The notes beneath the pieces are model-generated. The model was not told the origin of the DNA and did not search any database. It saw nothing but the letters and a program-made list of their open reading frames with translations. Below, piece after piece: positions 48,343 through 60,224 of a DNA stretch of 64,000 nucleotides. Positions within the stretch are counted from its first letter, which is position 1. Every line of letters starts with the position of its first letter. This stretch comes from Chlorokybus atmophyticus (Eukaryota; Streptophyta; Chlorokybophyceae; Chlorokybales; Chlorokybaceae): the NCBI GenBank assembly GCA_009103225.1, contig RHPI01002069.1, forward strand, positions 698,063-762,062. The letters run 5' to 3'. The translations under genes were made by a program, and so were the position numbers.

Positions 48343-51300
48343 TCAACACTGGCTGGCAGCGCCAAGTCCCCTGAGCTGCTCTGTTCGTAAGTCACCCCAC
48401 TCGCATCCATCGCCTTCACTCAAACCAAAGCCACTTGGCAAACGCAACACATACCCACCCTGCGGTGGCCTCGAGCACAAGAGGGTGAGAGTAAAGACAC
48501 TACTCGTTGATGTGGGTTCGTAGGCAACGGAGCATAGGCCGAAGCCTGATGTGGAGAAGTTGTTCAGTCTCATGGGAGAAGAGGGTGAGAAAAAGTCTGG
48601 TGGGATGCCAGAGAAGAGTATGAGGGTGTTGTCATCACCCTCATGCGTCATAGCGTCACGCAGAAGGTGCCAGAACTCCGCCACGGACCAACCGTGAGGC
48701 ATCGCCACATCAGGTTCCCAGTTGGAACGGAGCTTATCCAGTTACCCCACTGGCCACTGCCACTCCCCAGCCCCTCATCAATCACATAAAACCCCTGCAT
48801 CCACACACGCATCGGCCAGAGATGCGTGTGTATCTCTGTACCTGTCACACAACCAACTCTCCCCACCTTCATGTTGTACGTGTCTAGGTAGGGAGTCGAG
48901 TGTGATGGATAGGCAGCGTCTCGGTTGCCCGCGAGTAGGCCCTGGTGCCCGCGCGCGGCGGGGAAGTAGAGCCAGCCCTCGGGGGACTGGGGACCCCACG
49001 CCGGCGAGCTGGGAAGAGGCGGGGGAGGAGAGGTAAGGGGTAGAGATGAGTAGGCCAGGGGGGGACGCAGAGACCACCGTACCCTGCACGGCGCAGGGAT
49101 GGGGTGGGTTGAGGGCAATGCTCGTTGCGGATACACTCACGCGCGTACAGGACCCACCGCTATACACGCACACGCACGCGCGCGCGCACAGGCACACCCC
49201 CAAACACACATACGCGTGCGTTTATGTGCGCACAGACAGAAAAGCCCGAAACATGCCATCACAGTGTGCAAAGATACACGTGAGTTCGCTGCCGCGTGTG
49301 CACACAATCGCCCTGCTCTCTGGTAGGTACGCTTCGAACTCGTGGGTGCGATAGGTCTGGAACAAGTTGTCGGCCAGGGCGTCCAGCAGCGCCGCGGCCG
49401 CGCGCACGCCCGCGTCCAAGGCCTCCGTGAAGCGGGGGTTGAGACCGTCGCCCTCGCCGGGAACGAGTTCCTGCAGATGGACACATATCACCCTTTGGAT
49501 GCATGCATCTAAAGAGCGATATATTCGCCACAATGGCAGATGAGCGTTTCGTGACTGGATGTGAGCACTACTCACTGTCAGCCGTTTATCTCAGGGGAGT
49601 AATGTTGTGAGTGTGTGTGTGTGTGTGTGTGCACGCGCACTACAGCACACACACACAACACTCCTCCCTGGTATTGCAGGCACTCTCTTCTCATCATTAG
49701 TCTCGCACCACCAGTTCGGCGTGTGCGTGCTAGTGAACAGCCACCAATGCAACAATCCAAGCCAACCTGTCGCTCGGTTCTGGGAACGGCGTCTCCAAAG
49801 TCGTTGCTGCTGAGAGCGACCCAGTGGGGTCCGGGAGTCGTGCGGTAGTACGTGACCATCGCCAGCAGCCTCCGCACTCGGGGCAACACCTGCTTGCAGT
49901 TGAGTCACAGGAGATAGAGAGTGGGTTGTAGGTTGTGGTGCGGCTTGTGTATGGCAATTGGAAGAGAGAGAACAGCAGTTGCAGGAATGGCATAGATAGA
50001 ACAGTCGCACAACTTGGGCACATTCATCACAATCACACCTGCTGAAGCCACGTGGGGTCCTGCGTGTGACACCAGTACTGCCTCGCCAGCCACGATACCT
50101 GAACATCAAAACACCATGAACTCCCCCCACCCCCACCACTACCCCCCCCACCACAACAACAACACCCCTCCCCACCTCTCCCGCGTTGTCCGCTTCCGGG
50201 TAATCTCTCCCCTGATACGGGTCTCTCCATCAGATCCCGCAATATGGTCTCCGCGAGGTCGGTGTGGCCGGTACGCAGCAGCGCGAGCGCGATGTAGGCC
50301 CCGTCGCGCGTGAAGGTCTTGTAATTGAAGACGAACGCGTCGGCCGTGTGGTTGTTGAGAGCGAGGGAGAGGTGGGAGGGACAGGAGCGGTAGGACTCGG
50401 ACCACCTAGGGAAGAAGGGGGGGTGGGCACATGTGTGTGTGTGTGTGTGTGTGTGTGTCCTTACTGGCAGGGCATGTCTGTGAGTGTTAGTGCGCGCTCA
50501 CCCGCATAAGCATACACACGCGCGTGCGCAAACATGTTTGCACGTCGCACGTGCGCGTACACACACACACACACACACACACACATTAACTGTAATCAGG
50601 AACTTCAGCAGTTGACTCCTGATATGCCCGGCAGTCCGCTGCCGCCTTGGCCGCAATCAGTTGCACACACATCCACACATAAGTACAACCAGCAGCACCC
50701 AACAAACCCACAAGCCTCAAGCTCACTGGAATGAGGTTGGCCTTGAACCAGTCTCTTCCCGGGTCCGGCTGCCGCACGCAACCTATCTGGTCCGCGAGGC
50801 TGTTCTCCTCCGGCGTGGTGGGGTTCAGCGGCGCATCATCTTCCCACCTATACACACATATGTGGCTGTGTGTAAGTTGTTGTTACACACATGTGAGACA
50901 AATATACGTGCTTGCTTCTTGCACAGACAGACAGACAGACAGACAGACAGAGAGTGCGCCACATCCCAACATCCCAATCGCCATAGCCATGCACAGCTAT
51001 GTGTGAATGTGTATGTGTGTCTATCAGGTGGGAATTCAACGTTACAACATGACAACACCTTGGTGTCGTCGGGTGCCGTGTACTCGGCCTGCGCCAGCTC
51101 CGACGTGACGCTCACGTTGGAGGGAGTTGCGAACTCGGTGAAGGGGATGAGGCAGCCGCCGTACCGCAACCCGTGGTTGTTCTGCAAGTGGGCGGGGTCG
51201 CTTGTGTGTGTATGTGTGATGAAGATGACCAACAACTTACCCACACGCCTGGCTGAGTTGCAGCCACCAGCTGCCTCAGGCTCGCTTGACACAGCCAGTA

Positions 51301-51611
51301 GTAGACGCCGTACGAACCAAACCCGGGACTGATGACGCACAAGAACACACACTTACCAATTGTTACACCACGACACCAACAGCAACAACAAGCATGTTCC
51401 CCCCCCACCTTAAGTTCCCCTCCGCCCCCTCAAACGTCTTTAGCGTGTCGACGGTGTCCGGCACACCGATGGCGAGGTGCTTGGGGTCCAGATGACGCAT
51501 CGCGGGGATGGTGCTCTGGCAGCTGGCGGTGTGGGGGAGGAGGAGGAGGACCAGGAGGATCAGGAGGACGACAAGGACTTTGAACCCATGGAGGTGGCCG
51601 TACTGAGCCAT
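48343..51611 (-). CDS. secreted (alpha/alpha)6-barrel glycosidase-like protein
   Basis: The protein starts MAQYGHLHGF and has a strong signal-peptide core (VLVVLLILLVLLLLP) and cleavage-like TASCQS. Early exons are 51409-51611, 51241-51328, 51054-51181 and 50727-50847. Later minus-strand exon-like stretches include ADAFVFNYKTFTRDGAYIA (near 50340), SWLARQYWCHTQDPTWLQQ (near 50080), EALDAGVRAAAALLDALAD (near 49410), PEGWLYFPAARGHQ (near 48970) and LILFSGIPPDFF (near 48600), ending with ASQC and TGA at 48343. RDGAYIALALLRTG and YWCHTQDPTWL resemble six-hairpin glycosidases of several GH families; I cannot choose one. Several middle junctions are unresolved in phase, and one may be GC-AG, so the exact protein is uncertain. 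Role by inference: extracellular or wall polysaccharide hydrolysis. Confidence 0.6.
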
Positions 51612-51817
51612 GACAGTAGAAAGGGCCAGACTCTTCTTGAGCTCCACACCAGGCCAGGCCAGGCTAGTACACGAGTGCAATACACAGAGAGCTTCTTCCC
51701 CTTACTGTACTGTACTGTACTGTACTGATTTGCATATGCTATACTATACTATTTGCACGTACTGTACTGATTTGCATATCATCATTGCTGCTGTCAGGTG
51801 TACTGGGCATACACTGA

Positions 51818-51866
51818 CATCGCTCCGGAACGTGTGATGAGTCACATCACACGTTCCGGAGCGATG
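51818..51866. promoter_or_regulatory. 22-bp perfect inverted repeat with a bZIP-like core
   Basis: CATCGCTCCGGAACGTGTGATG at 51818-51839 is repeated in inverse at 51845-51866, separated by AGTCA. The centre contains TGAGTCA, the classic GCN4/AP-1 bZIP core. It is about 210 bp upstream of the start of the glycosidase-like gene. It could be an operator, or simply a hairpin left by a foldback element. Confidence 0.6.
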
Positions 51867-52827
51867 GTGAAGGTTTTGGGGGGCACCCGGACACACAACC
51901 AACCACGCAACCAAAAGCGTTGTTCCCAATGTGTACACTTGGGAAGTGTACAACCCGCCCTCGTAATGTTCTCTGAGTGGCGGTACTTGTGCCACACATC
52001 AATAACTTCATTGGTACTAAGGGCCTGCGTTCAAGTTTAGGTCTAAGGCACTGTCACGGTGTGCATCGGACCCAGTATCCTCATGCGTTGTGTGCAGCGT
52101 ACCAGCGTACTCATCATCCCCTTGTGCCTTGAAGTTGTCAATGTAATGATGTGTCGCTTCACAACAGACATCCAGATTCAAACAGGGACTTCTTTCTTTG
52201 CTGCTAGACTTTTACAGAGGAAGTCAACCGTTCTTTAGCCACCGTATCGCGAAACATAGATACACGGTCAGCCGTTTGTGGTTATTGGCTTTGCCCCACC
52301 CTGTGAAAGAAGGGACTCAAACCTCTTGGAAAGGGGTAGCTTCTGGCAGGGAGGGGAATAGCAACGTTGGCCACCAAACTGCGTATGCTTGGTGAGGACG
52401 ACTGCTTGCTGCTTTAGATCAGGCAGCTCACTCATTACATGTAAAAATGTGCAGTGCTGCAGTGGAAGACGCGAACGTCTTGTTCTTAGTTGAGTTTAAA
52501 ACAGTGACATATGGAAATGGAACGCCCATAAACGCCATGCTTGCGAGCTTTAAGTACTTGGTCTTGTCCTCATGATTCCGTTTCTATTGGCAAACATCCA
52601 CCGTGAGTCGCACCCGCAGCAGAGGTCAGAAACAGAAACTCAACATGGCATTCAACGCTTAAACCAGAAACATACAATTACTCACAGCACCACCGACTCT
52701 ACCATCCATCTACAGGTGCTGCTACATCTATGTGCATGCAGACGCGTGCTAGGTAGAGGCAAGGCAAAGTCGTGAGCAAGCACCGGAGGGTGTTGCGCTT
52801 GACCTGCAGCGCAAGCAGCAGAGGGTG

Positions 52828-52868
52828 TTGGGCCAGGCCATGGGCTAGCAGCCCATGGCCTGGCCCAA
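52828..52868. repeat. 19-bp perfect hairpin
   Basis: TTGGGCCAGGCCATGGGCT (52828-52846) pairs perfectly with 52850-52868 across the 3-base loop AGC. The GC-rich stem would be very stable in RNA or single-stranded DNA. Confidence 0.9.
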
Positions 52869-52875
52869 GAATCTG

Positions 52876-52914
52876 TGTGTAGGTGCAGTGCATGCGTAAG
52901 TGCGCACCTACACA
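52876..52914. repeat. 11-bp hairpin next to the 19-bp hairpin
   Basis: TGTGTAGGTGC (52876-52886) pairs with 52904-52914. It lies 8 bp after the larger hairpin, so the two form a double stem-loop. Confidence 0.8.
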
Positions 52915-53028
52915 GAATAAGTACCGCCTCCACTGATATATCGTGCGTAGGCCCATTGAGCACAGTGTCGTCAGCATGAAACAGCCTCACCATCCTCGCA
53001 GCACAGCATAGCATTGCTCCCTCCGCCC

Positions 53029-53054
53029 NNNNCCCCCCCCCCCCCCCCCCCCCC
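53029..53054. other. short gap (4 N) and C homopolymer
   Basis: Four N are followed by a run of 22 C. The true length of the homopolymer is unreliable. Confidence 0.9.
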
Positions 53055-55175
53055 CTCCTGCTATACTGCCTGCACTGCTCTCGTTGCTGCCTGCCCCCCT
53101 TCATCGACCACGACCTAACCTTGAGTACTGTTGCTACAGCTCGGCTTGTGCTGTTATACTCCACTCTACTGACTGACTGACTTGCTCCCCTCCAACCCAC
53201 TGGATGCACCGAGGTAGAGCACGTAGTCAGGCTGTGCCCTGCCTTGGTTCGGTTCTCTGTCTGAGCTTCTCTGGTTAGCAGATTTGCGTGCGTGCGCGCG
53301 TGCGTGCGTGCGTGACATTGGTGATGATGAACAGCCTACATCGCGATCCGATCAGCGCTAGCACTGCAGGGAAGTTTTGCATGCACGAGAGCATACAAAA
53401 AGAAGCGTGATAAGGGGCCCCCTATCGTGCGTGCCTTTGCTGTCAGTGAACTTCACAAGTGCCAACTGCGCCAGTAGTACTACTATCGAGTTGACAACGC
53501 CGCATGGGCGTCATAGAGAGCGTGCACGAATGAGATGTGCATATAATTGGTCTTCGACGCCTCAACCATGGCACAGCGCCCAATATAGTTGAAGGGGGGG
53601 CTTTCTGAATGTCCAACTGCAGGGATGATTTGTCTGCGGAGCGATTTGCATGCTGTCCCACAGTCACACAGTGCAGCTAGCGCCTTGGTGTAGCCACTCA
53701 GAATCGCCAAGGCTCGGTGCGACAACTGTGACTTAACTAAACTTGGATGATTTTCATCGCTGATGTGCATGCAAGTAAACAATGAAACACATAGTGATTA
53801 GCCGCATGTTGCCACTGAGCTTAGCCGGTGCAATGAGCGTAGACGCAGACATCGACTGTAGCACCTCCCGCAGGGCATGGCAAGTGCACGATACTCTGCA
53901 TGACGGTTGCAAAGATAGCAAGGATGCATTGTTGGGGTCACTTCAAAACTGCTGCGACGGTCGTATGTTTGCCCTGATGGTCTCGCGCCTACCAAACGAG
54001 CACCCGGAGCCGATGCAGTGCGAAATAGCGTGGAGTGAGTTCACTGGCATCTCGGCTTGCTCAAGGGTGTAGTTAAGGGGCCCGGGTATTCGTCTGTACC
54101 TTGTAGATATTGGGAGTGCAGTCTCAGCAGGAGGATGTAATGCATGCAATACTCTCAGCTGTATCTGGCGCTGCAGGTGCACAAACATCGTGGAATGTGT
54201 GTATCAGGATGGCAGCTGCTCTGCGTATCTGCCCGGCAACCCAACGCTATGCGTGCTTGAGGGCCTGCTCCTGCTGCTGCTCAGCCAAACCCTCACCCTC
54301 ACCCTCACCCTAGCCTTGAGGCGCAATGCGACCAAGTGCTAGTAATGGCAGCAGCAGCAATGATAATCAACTAACTAACTAACATACATCGATAACGCAG
54401 TTGCAGGACACGAGAGGATGGCAGAGGATGGCAGGAGGCTGTACTGTGTCGAGTGCTGAGCATGGTGACCCTGTACAACACCTACTTGCTGAAGGTAACA
54501 ATGGGCCCTTGCATGCAGTCAACATTGTCTAGGCTTCTTTTCCACGTAGTTAGGAGCAAGTTCGGAGAGATGCTTATAGCAATGACCGTGGTATGACTCA
54601 CATGGCGTACACAGCCAGGAATCTATCTGGCAGTACCAAAAGGGTCGAGTACACGGTGAACTCGCAACCGGGAACTAGTACAGTTTCAGCAAGCTGAGCA
54701 GAAGAACCTGTTCCCACCCACTACATGGTCGATGCGTTCGCACTCAAGCCATTGGTCATTGACGTGGAGAAACCTTGTGTAGATAAAGCAAAGAAAGCAA
54801 GCAGCTCACTGTCACGCATCTCCCACAGCACCTGAGGGCGTCACCACATGCATGACTTGCCCCTCATTCATAGTTTGCAGCTGCGCCCTTTCCATCAGCC
54901 CCACCAACATGAGCAAAGCACAGCCGTCTATCACACTCTGCAATACTTGCCCTGGACCACACAACTGGCTGAAGGGCCGTGCAGCAAAACTTTTGGCCCC
55001 ATGCACGAGAAGGAAGAACGTTATTTCCCTCCGGCACACAGCATATACCCAGAGCAAACGACAAGCAAAACCAAGCGTAGCTCCCTGAGTCGCAATAAAG
55101 AATGAGACTAACTTCTACCAACTGCAATTACCTACCACAGAGCTGTCTGATGGCACACAAGCTTACATGGGCAGC

Positions 55176-58100
55176 TTATTCTTCAACTTGCACAATCTTC
55201 ACCACAGCTGAATCGCCCAGCTTTTGGCTCACGACAACAAGGTCGTGCAGTGCGACTATGCCCATCTTCATCCCATGTCGAATTGCAATACTCAGCAGGT
55301 ACTCGTCAGATCGCTTGCCAGTGTCATTAACAGTCTGCAGAGGGATAGCATCGTGACGCTCAGACTCTAGTGCTCCACTACCAAACTGCATTGAGAGGCG
55401 CACACACGCTGTTACAGCACATGCTACACAGTGCAGCAGGCAAGGTCTGACGGATACCGAAACAAACCAACAAGGCAGTACCAATGCACGATTGCATAAG
55501 TGAACAAAACAGAACCTGTCTCGTCGCCAACATGGGGAATAGTCCACGAGTGATCAGTGTCTGCCTGGCCTGAAATGCACAAAACCATAAAAATTACTTA
55601 AGCATACTAACGTCAGATGCACAACGCAGTTCCCACATGTTGCAGGACTGGTTGATGTAATGCACATATGCGGCCTTGAAGTACACCAACAACGACCTAC
55701 CTGATATTCACCGGTGAAATGCCACATTAACTGATCTGTGGAGAGTACGGGTATCACAACGGCAATGATGGGTATCTGGGGGCGATACTTGGCTATCAAC
55801 CTGTGATAACACTTACATTAATGAAAAATGAAAAATCCAATGGTCAATGGACAGCTGCCAACAAGTTTTGTGCAAGGATGACAAACAACAGCGCAGATTG
55901 CACTGCATACCTGGCTGCTCTTCCCGATTCCGTAAAGCAAACTATCATAGATGCCTTGATTTTCTCAGCACACCGCACCTGGTCAGCATACAGGTTATGC
56001 ATGGCTGTGCATGTATTCCACACTGCACCTCACTGCACCAAAAGCCATGTGACAAGTTGTCAAGCTGAAAGCATGGACGAAACTTGAGTACATCTTACCG
56101 CCGATGACGCAAGGGACTCCAGCTGGCTGAGCGGCAGCTTGAGCTCCTTCATGATGTTTTTGAAGTGCTGTTGATGGTTGTACACGCGCTCACTCTGCAC
56201 AACACAACAGCATACAACATATAAACAATACCTAATAACCACATCATGCCAGTACTGTTTTTGGCTGCGTTTGCCAACCGGCCGCGGCTAGAGACATGCA
56301 ATCGACCACATGCCTGTGTCACATGTGTGGGGATTCAACAAGCTAAGACTAGTTGCAAACCATCCTCTAAGCACACCTCTTGGCAGATGGAGAGGACCGT
56401 TTCAACTGTCTCGATAGGGTACGAACCGCGCAGTGTCTCAGCTCCAAGCATAATTGCATCCGCCCCTGTACCAGCACCATATGAGGTTACACAATGACCT
56501 GATGGACTGCATATGCCAGTGGGCGCAAAGCAAGGACCCGAGCTCACCATCAAGAATGGCATTTGCAACATCAGTGGCCTCAGCGCGAGTCGGGCGCGGT
56601 GTATCGCACATGGAGTCCACCACGCGGGTGATCACAACAGGCTTGCCAGCAAAGTTGCAGCGGTTGATAATCATCTTCTGTGCTAAGAACATCTGCACCA
56701 GGTGCACTGTAAGAAATGGACAGCTGCAAGCACTGGCCCTGTAAAGTGCACATTTAACCTGTATACATTGGGTAGTGTGGTTGCCTTGTTTGATTGTGTG
56801 TGCGGGGGTGGGGGGGTGGGGGGGTGGGGGACATACCTTTTCAGCAGGAAGGTCAATTCCGAGGTTAGCCCGTGACAAGATGATACCGTCCGCCACCTCC
56901 AAGATCTCATTGAGATGAAGCAAGCCCTCCAAGTTTTCAATCTTTGCCAAGATCTTGGCTTGCTTGAGATCACCACGCTTATTCAACTCCTGGCGTGCTG
57001 CTAATACATCTGCTGCGCATCGCGTGAACGACAATGACAAGAAGTCAAAGCCATTGACAGCACCCCACTGCTCAATGTCCTCAATATCCGTTTTGGTCAG
57101 AGTGGGCAGGTCAATGTTTGTCTTTCCAACTGAGAGTGTCAGCAAACTGCCACCGAGGTTGGCACTGTTGTAGCACTTGCACACCACATCTGTTTTGGTG
57201 GTCTTCACAACCTTCAAGAACACAGATGCCGTGTCGTGTCCAGTAAAGAGGTATTGCCCTAAAAACATGTCGGTGCCCACTTTGACATTCTGCAACAGAC
57301 GTTTTGTCAGGCAGCACAAGGGGAGCCACACGCTTGTCATCAAGCCACTAACACTGCCCCAATGACAGTAAGACACTGACATTGATGACTTGAAGTGCAT
57401 TATGACCGTAGTCCCACTGGTAGTGACGACCACTACCACTGCGAACGTCATTCAGGTGATAATCATGATGATGACTATGACAGTACAAGGATAGTAATCA
57501 TGATGACAGCTGTAGCACATGTAGTAGGCACATGCCTGCCGATCAATTTGTACGAGAGCGAAATAAGAACGCACCTACTGCCAGCTAATTCTAAAAAGCT
57601 TTGCTGTTTATGTCGGCCCTCAATACCTGTGCAAGATTTGCGTACGATAATGGAAGCACGTCCTTGGATGCTTTCTGAGTCAAGTCTGACGTTAAGGTAA
57701 GCAACTGGTCCTTTTCGACACTGATGACGTCGTCACTGTTCTTGGTCACTGTTATCTCTGGACCTCTGGTATCGAGCATGACCTGCAGCAACGTGATGGT
57801 CACTAACAGTGCAAAAGTGAAAGCTAAAGGTGCCAGTGCACTAAACCGCCTGGACATACCGCACAAAGCTTTCTGGTGTTTTTCATGGCTTCCCTCAAGT
57901 TATCCAGTGTTTCTTGATGGTACTCGTGGCTGCCATATGAAAAGTCGAAGCGAGCCACTGGACAGACACACGATATGATGACTACAACACAGCTCAAGCA
58001 CGCTTGCAAATGGCCGATATTCAAGCACGTTTGTTAGTGCACGTAGGTCCTGAGCAGTGCATACCTGTCATTCCCGTTTTCAGCAATGCTTCAAGCACTT

Positions 58101-58828
58101 GCACTGAGCGCGTTGCAGGACCAAGCGTGCATACTATCTTGCTGAAAGCTGGCAACGGCACCCTCTGCAAACAAAGCCACGCGACATTGAAAACCTTGAA
58201 CAAAATAAACAGAATTCGCCGCATGCAAGCATTGTCACAGTGCAGCGACAGGGCTTCCTAAGTGCAGTTGTTTACATCACTCTGCACGGCAACCTCAAAC
58301 GCATGCAAACGGGCGCAGCACCCCGCCTTCATATGCATGCATGCATGCATGTGATCGGCATCTTTGTGCGTGTAGGCATGCATGCACATAAGCACCATGC
58401 ACCAGCGCGCCTGCAGGGATGGACAGCATGCTATACCTGCGGTGTCTCCACAATGGAGCCCAGGCGCACGGGCTCCTCAAGCAGCAGCTGTTCAGTCATG
58501 GTTGGACCTGTTCCTTCTTCTTCGTCGTCAGAGCTCCAAGCGCCCGCGAGGCTGCCAAAACTGGTCTCGGGGTGGAGACCTGCCTCTTCGTCGCGCTCCT
58601 CCCAGAAATCAACTTCCGGGCACGATTGGCAGGGATATTGAGGAACTTTGAGGTGCTCAACAGTGCCGTTTGATTGCTGCTCAAATGCAACCTCAGCAGC
58701 TGGCGCGAGCAACCCAGCTGGCAGAGATGACTTCGACGCCTGGACTGTTTCTTCGTCGCTCTGCTCTGGGCTCAACTGGAGATCTTTAGAGGAAGTCTGT
58801 TCACCGACCGGCCAAGCAACCACGCTCT

Positions 58829-58864
<36 letters not shown>

Positions 58865-59129
58865 TGCCCTGTTCTTCAACAGCAGCAGACCGCTGCAGCG
58901 ACTGCTCAAACCTGTCGACGGCAGATGTAAGCAGCAGCAAATCCGGTTCGGAGAGTTCAACCTCCGGAGCAGAATGCGCCTGCTCCTGCTCCTGCTGAAC
59001 TGGCCGGTCAGCAGCAGACGAGCGCTTGCCTCGCTGAACCCACTTGCTACCAGCACCACCACCGGCGGCGGCAGCAGCAACAGCCACGCACAATGCTGCC
59101 GCCCCAGCTGCCGCAACACCCCTCCACAT
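55176..59129 (-). CDS. PK: pyruvate kinase, plant cytosolic type, with long N-terminal extension
   Basis: Converts phosphoenolpyruvate and ADP to pyruvate and ATP. Twelve exons in phase: 58437-59129, 58065-58164, 57860-57957, 57627-57782, 56837-57289, 56548-56692, 56377-56465, 56099-56194, 55911-55978, 55701-55800, 55516-55569, 55176-55385; 753 residues. The core begins near 220 with [12 protein letters not shown] and [12 protein letters not shown], then [33 protein letters not shown] (catalytic Lys), [36 protein letters not shown] and ASSAVR. ARFDFS, NLGIDLP and GAETLRG are the plant cytosolic variant of the usual ARLNFSHG, GDLG and GET motifs. Residues 1-220 are an extra region with an Ala-rich hydrophobic stretch at about 4-27 and an EQ repeat. 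The extension is absent from land-plant cytosolic enzymes as I know them. Confidence 0.92.
56803..56830. other. G4/C4 tract beside a pyruvate kinase 5' splice site
   Basis: Four runs of five to seven G separated by T on the plus strand. On the transcribed sense strand this is a C-rich tract starting 6 bases inside the intron (donor at 56836). It could form a quadruplex or i-motif in DNA. Confidence 0.75.
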
Positions 59130-59215
59130 GCACCGCCGCCCCGGCTGTCAGCCGCCGTAACAGTGCCTCCTGCCCAGCTCAAGTGGCCAAAGCCACGTTG
59201 GAAAATGGCGTCTCA

Positions 59216-59223
59216 AAACCCTA
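59216..59223. promoter_or_regulatory. telo-box-like motif upstream of pyruvate kinase
   Basis: AAACCCTA, 87 bp upstream of the pyruvate kinase start codon and about 1 kb upstream of the phytochelatin synthase start codon. Confidence 0.45.
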
Positions 59224-60224
59224 AAAAACGTAAAGATGCTCACAGCAGGCACTGAACCCAGTTAAACAGCAATTGCGCAACGTGAACACAGTCAGGTGTA
59301 ACTGCTTGGTCCAACCTCATTTGGCGAGTGTTACTTAGAGTTACCACTGGTAACCGATGTTGCGCTTGCCGTTACGCACCTGCTAACCGCTCGTTACGGG
59401 GTGATCCGCTTTCGCGCTCAGTGATTTGCGTTCAGTGATCACGAGTACAAACTTGGCTATTACAGCAAGCTCGCAGGGGGCGGCGGAGGAGGAGAAGAAG
59501 GAGGAGCAGGATGTCATTGGCCTGGATTACTATGTTGTTTCATTTGAGGCTTGAAGAGGTGCTAGCCTAGTGTGCTCGTCCAACGCTGGCTCGGTTGCTG
59601 CGCAAGCTGGCGCAGCTGCGGTTAGCAGCGTCGTCAGCGGCTCTGTGCACAACAAGTGCGCTTGAGAGGCGCCCAGCGGTAGTGCTTCCTCCCGTGCGTC
59701 CGCCTCAAGCTTTGTCAACGGATGCTGCTCGTCGCGTATGTTTAATATACCGGAGAGCAATGGCACACTCACATCATCCATGCACACAAGCACACGAAGT
59801 TAGCGCACTGCTTGTGGCGTGTGTGGCACCAAACCATGTCTGCCAGCTGCAGACATGTTGCACAAGACTTGTGTGTTGTGTCACAGACAAGCCAGCATCG
59901 TGTTCTTGTGACGTAAGGCTTCATATGACACCTGTTTCTCCCCTCCTCAACACGCAGTGCACTCAGCTCGTGGCTGTCAAACTCTGGCAGTATACAGCTG
60001 TTGACAGAGTCATGATGCCTCGCTAAGCAATGGCAGCATAGAAGCAGCAGATGGTTGGCACGCATGCATGCAAGTTATCATACATGCATGGCCGCAGTTC
60101 AGCGGGGTGAAGCGTTTGAGGTGCACGCAGCTTGCAATGCGCCCAAGCCACATTCACGGCATCTCAACTAGCACTACTATGGCAGGCACCACTGGTCACA
60201 AGAAGCACTGCAGGTGTGACAGCC
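59224..60224. other. divergent intergenic region
   Basis: Lies between pyruvate kinase and phytochelatin synthase starts. A plus-strand open stretch at 59595-59740 (LLRKLAQLRLAASSAALC) looks like a targeting peptide and might be an upstream exon of phytochelatin synthase, but it lacks an ATG and a clear junction. Confidence 0.35.

Larger units (their letters stand above)
51867..55175. other. long interval without a recognised gene
   Basis: No frame chains into a recognisable protein. It contains two adjacent hairpins (52828-52914), a gap and C-homopolymer near 53030, and GTGC repeats near 53290. A 96-codon plus frame at 53782-54072 has no known motif. Confidence 0.45.

Noticed and set aside
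54286-54313. CCCTCA repeats resembling telomere DNA
   Set aside because: The unit is ACCCTC, not the TTTAGGG or TTAGGG type, and only four units occur.
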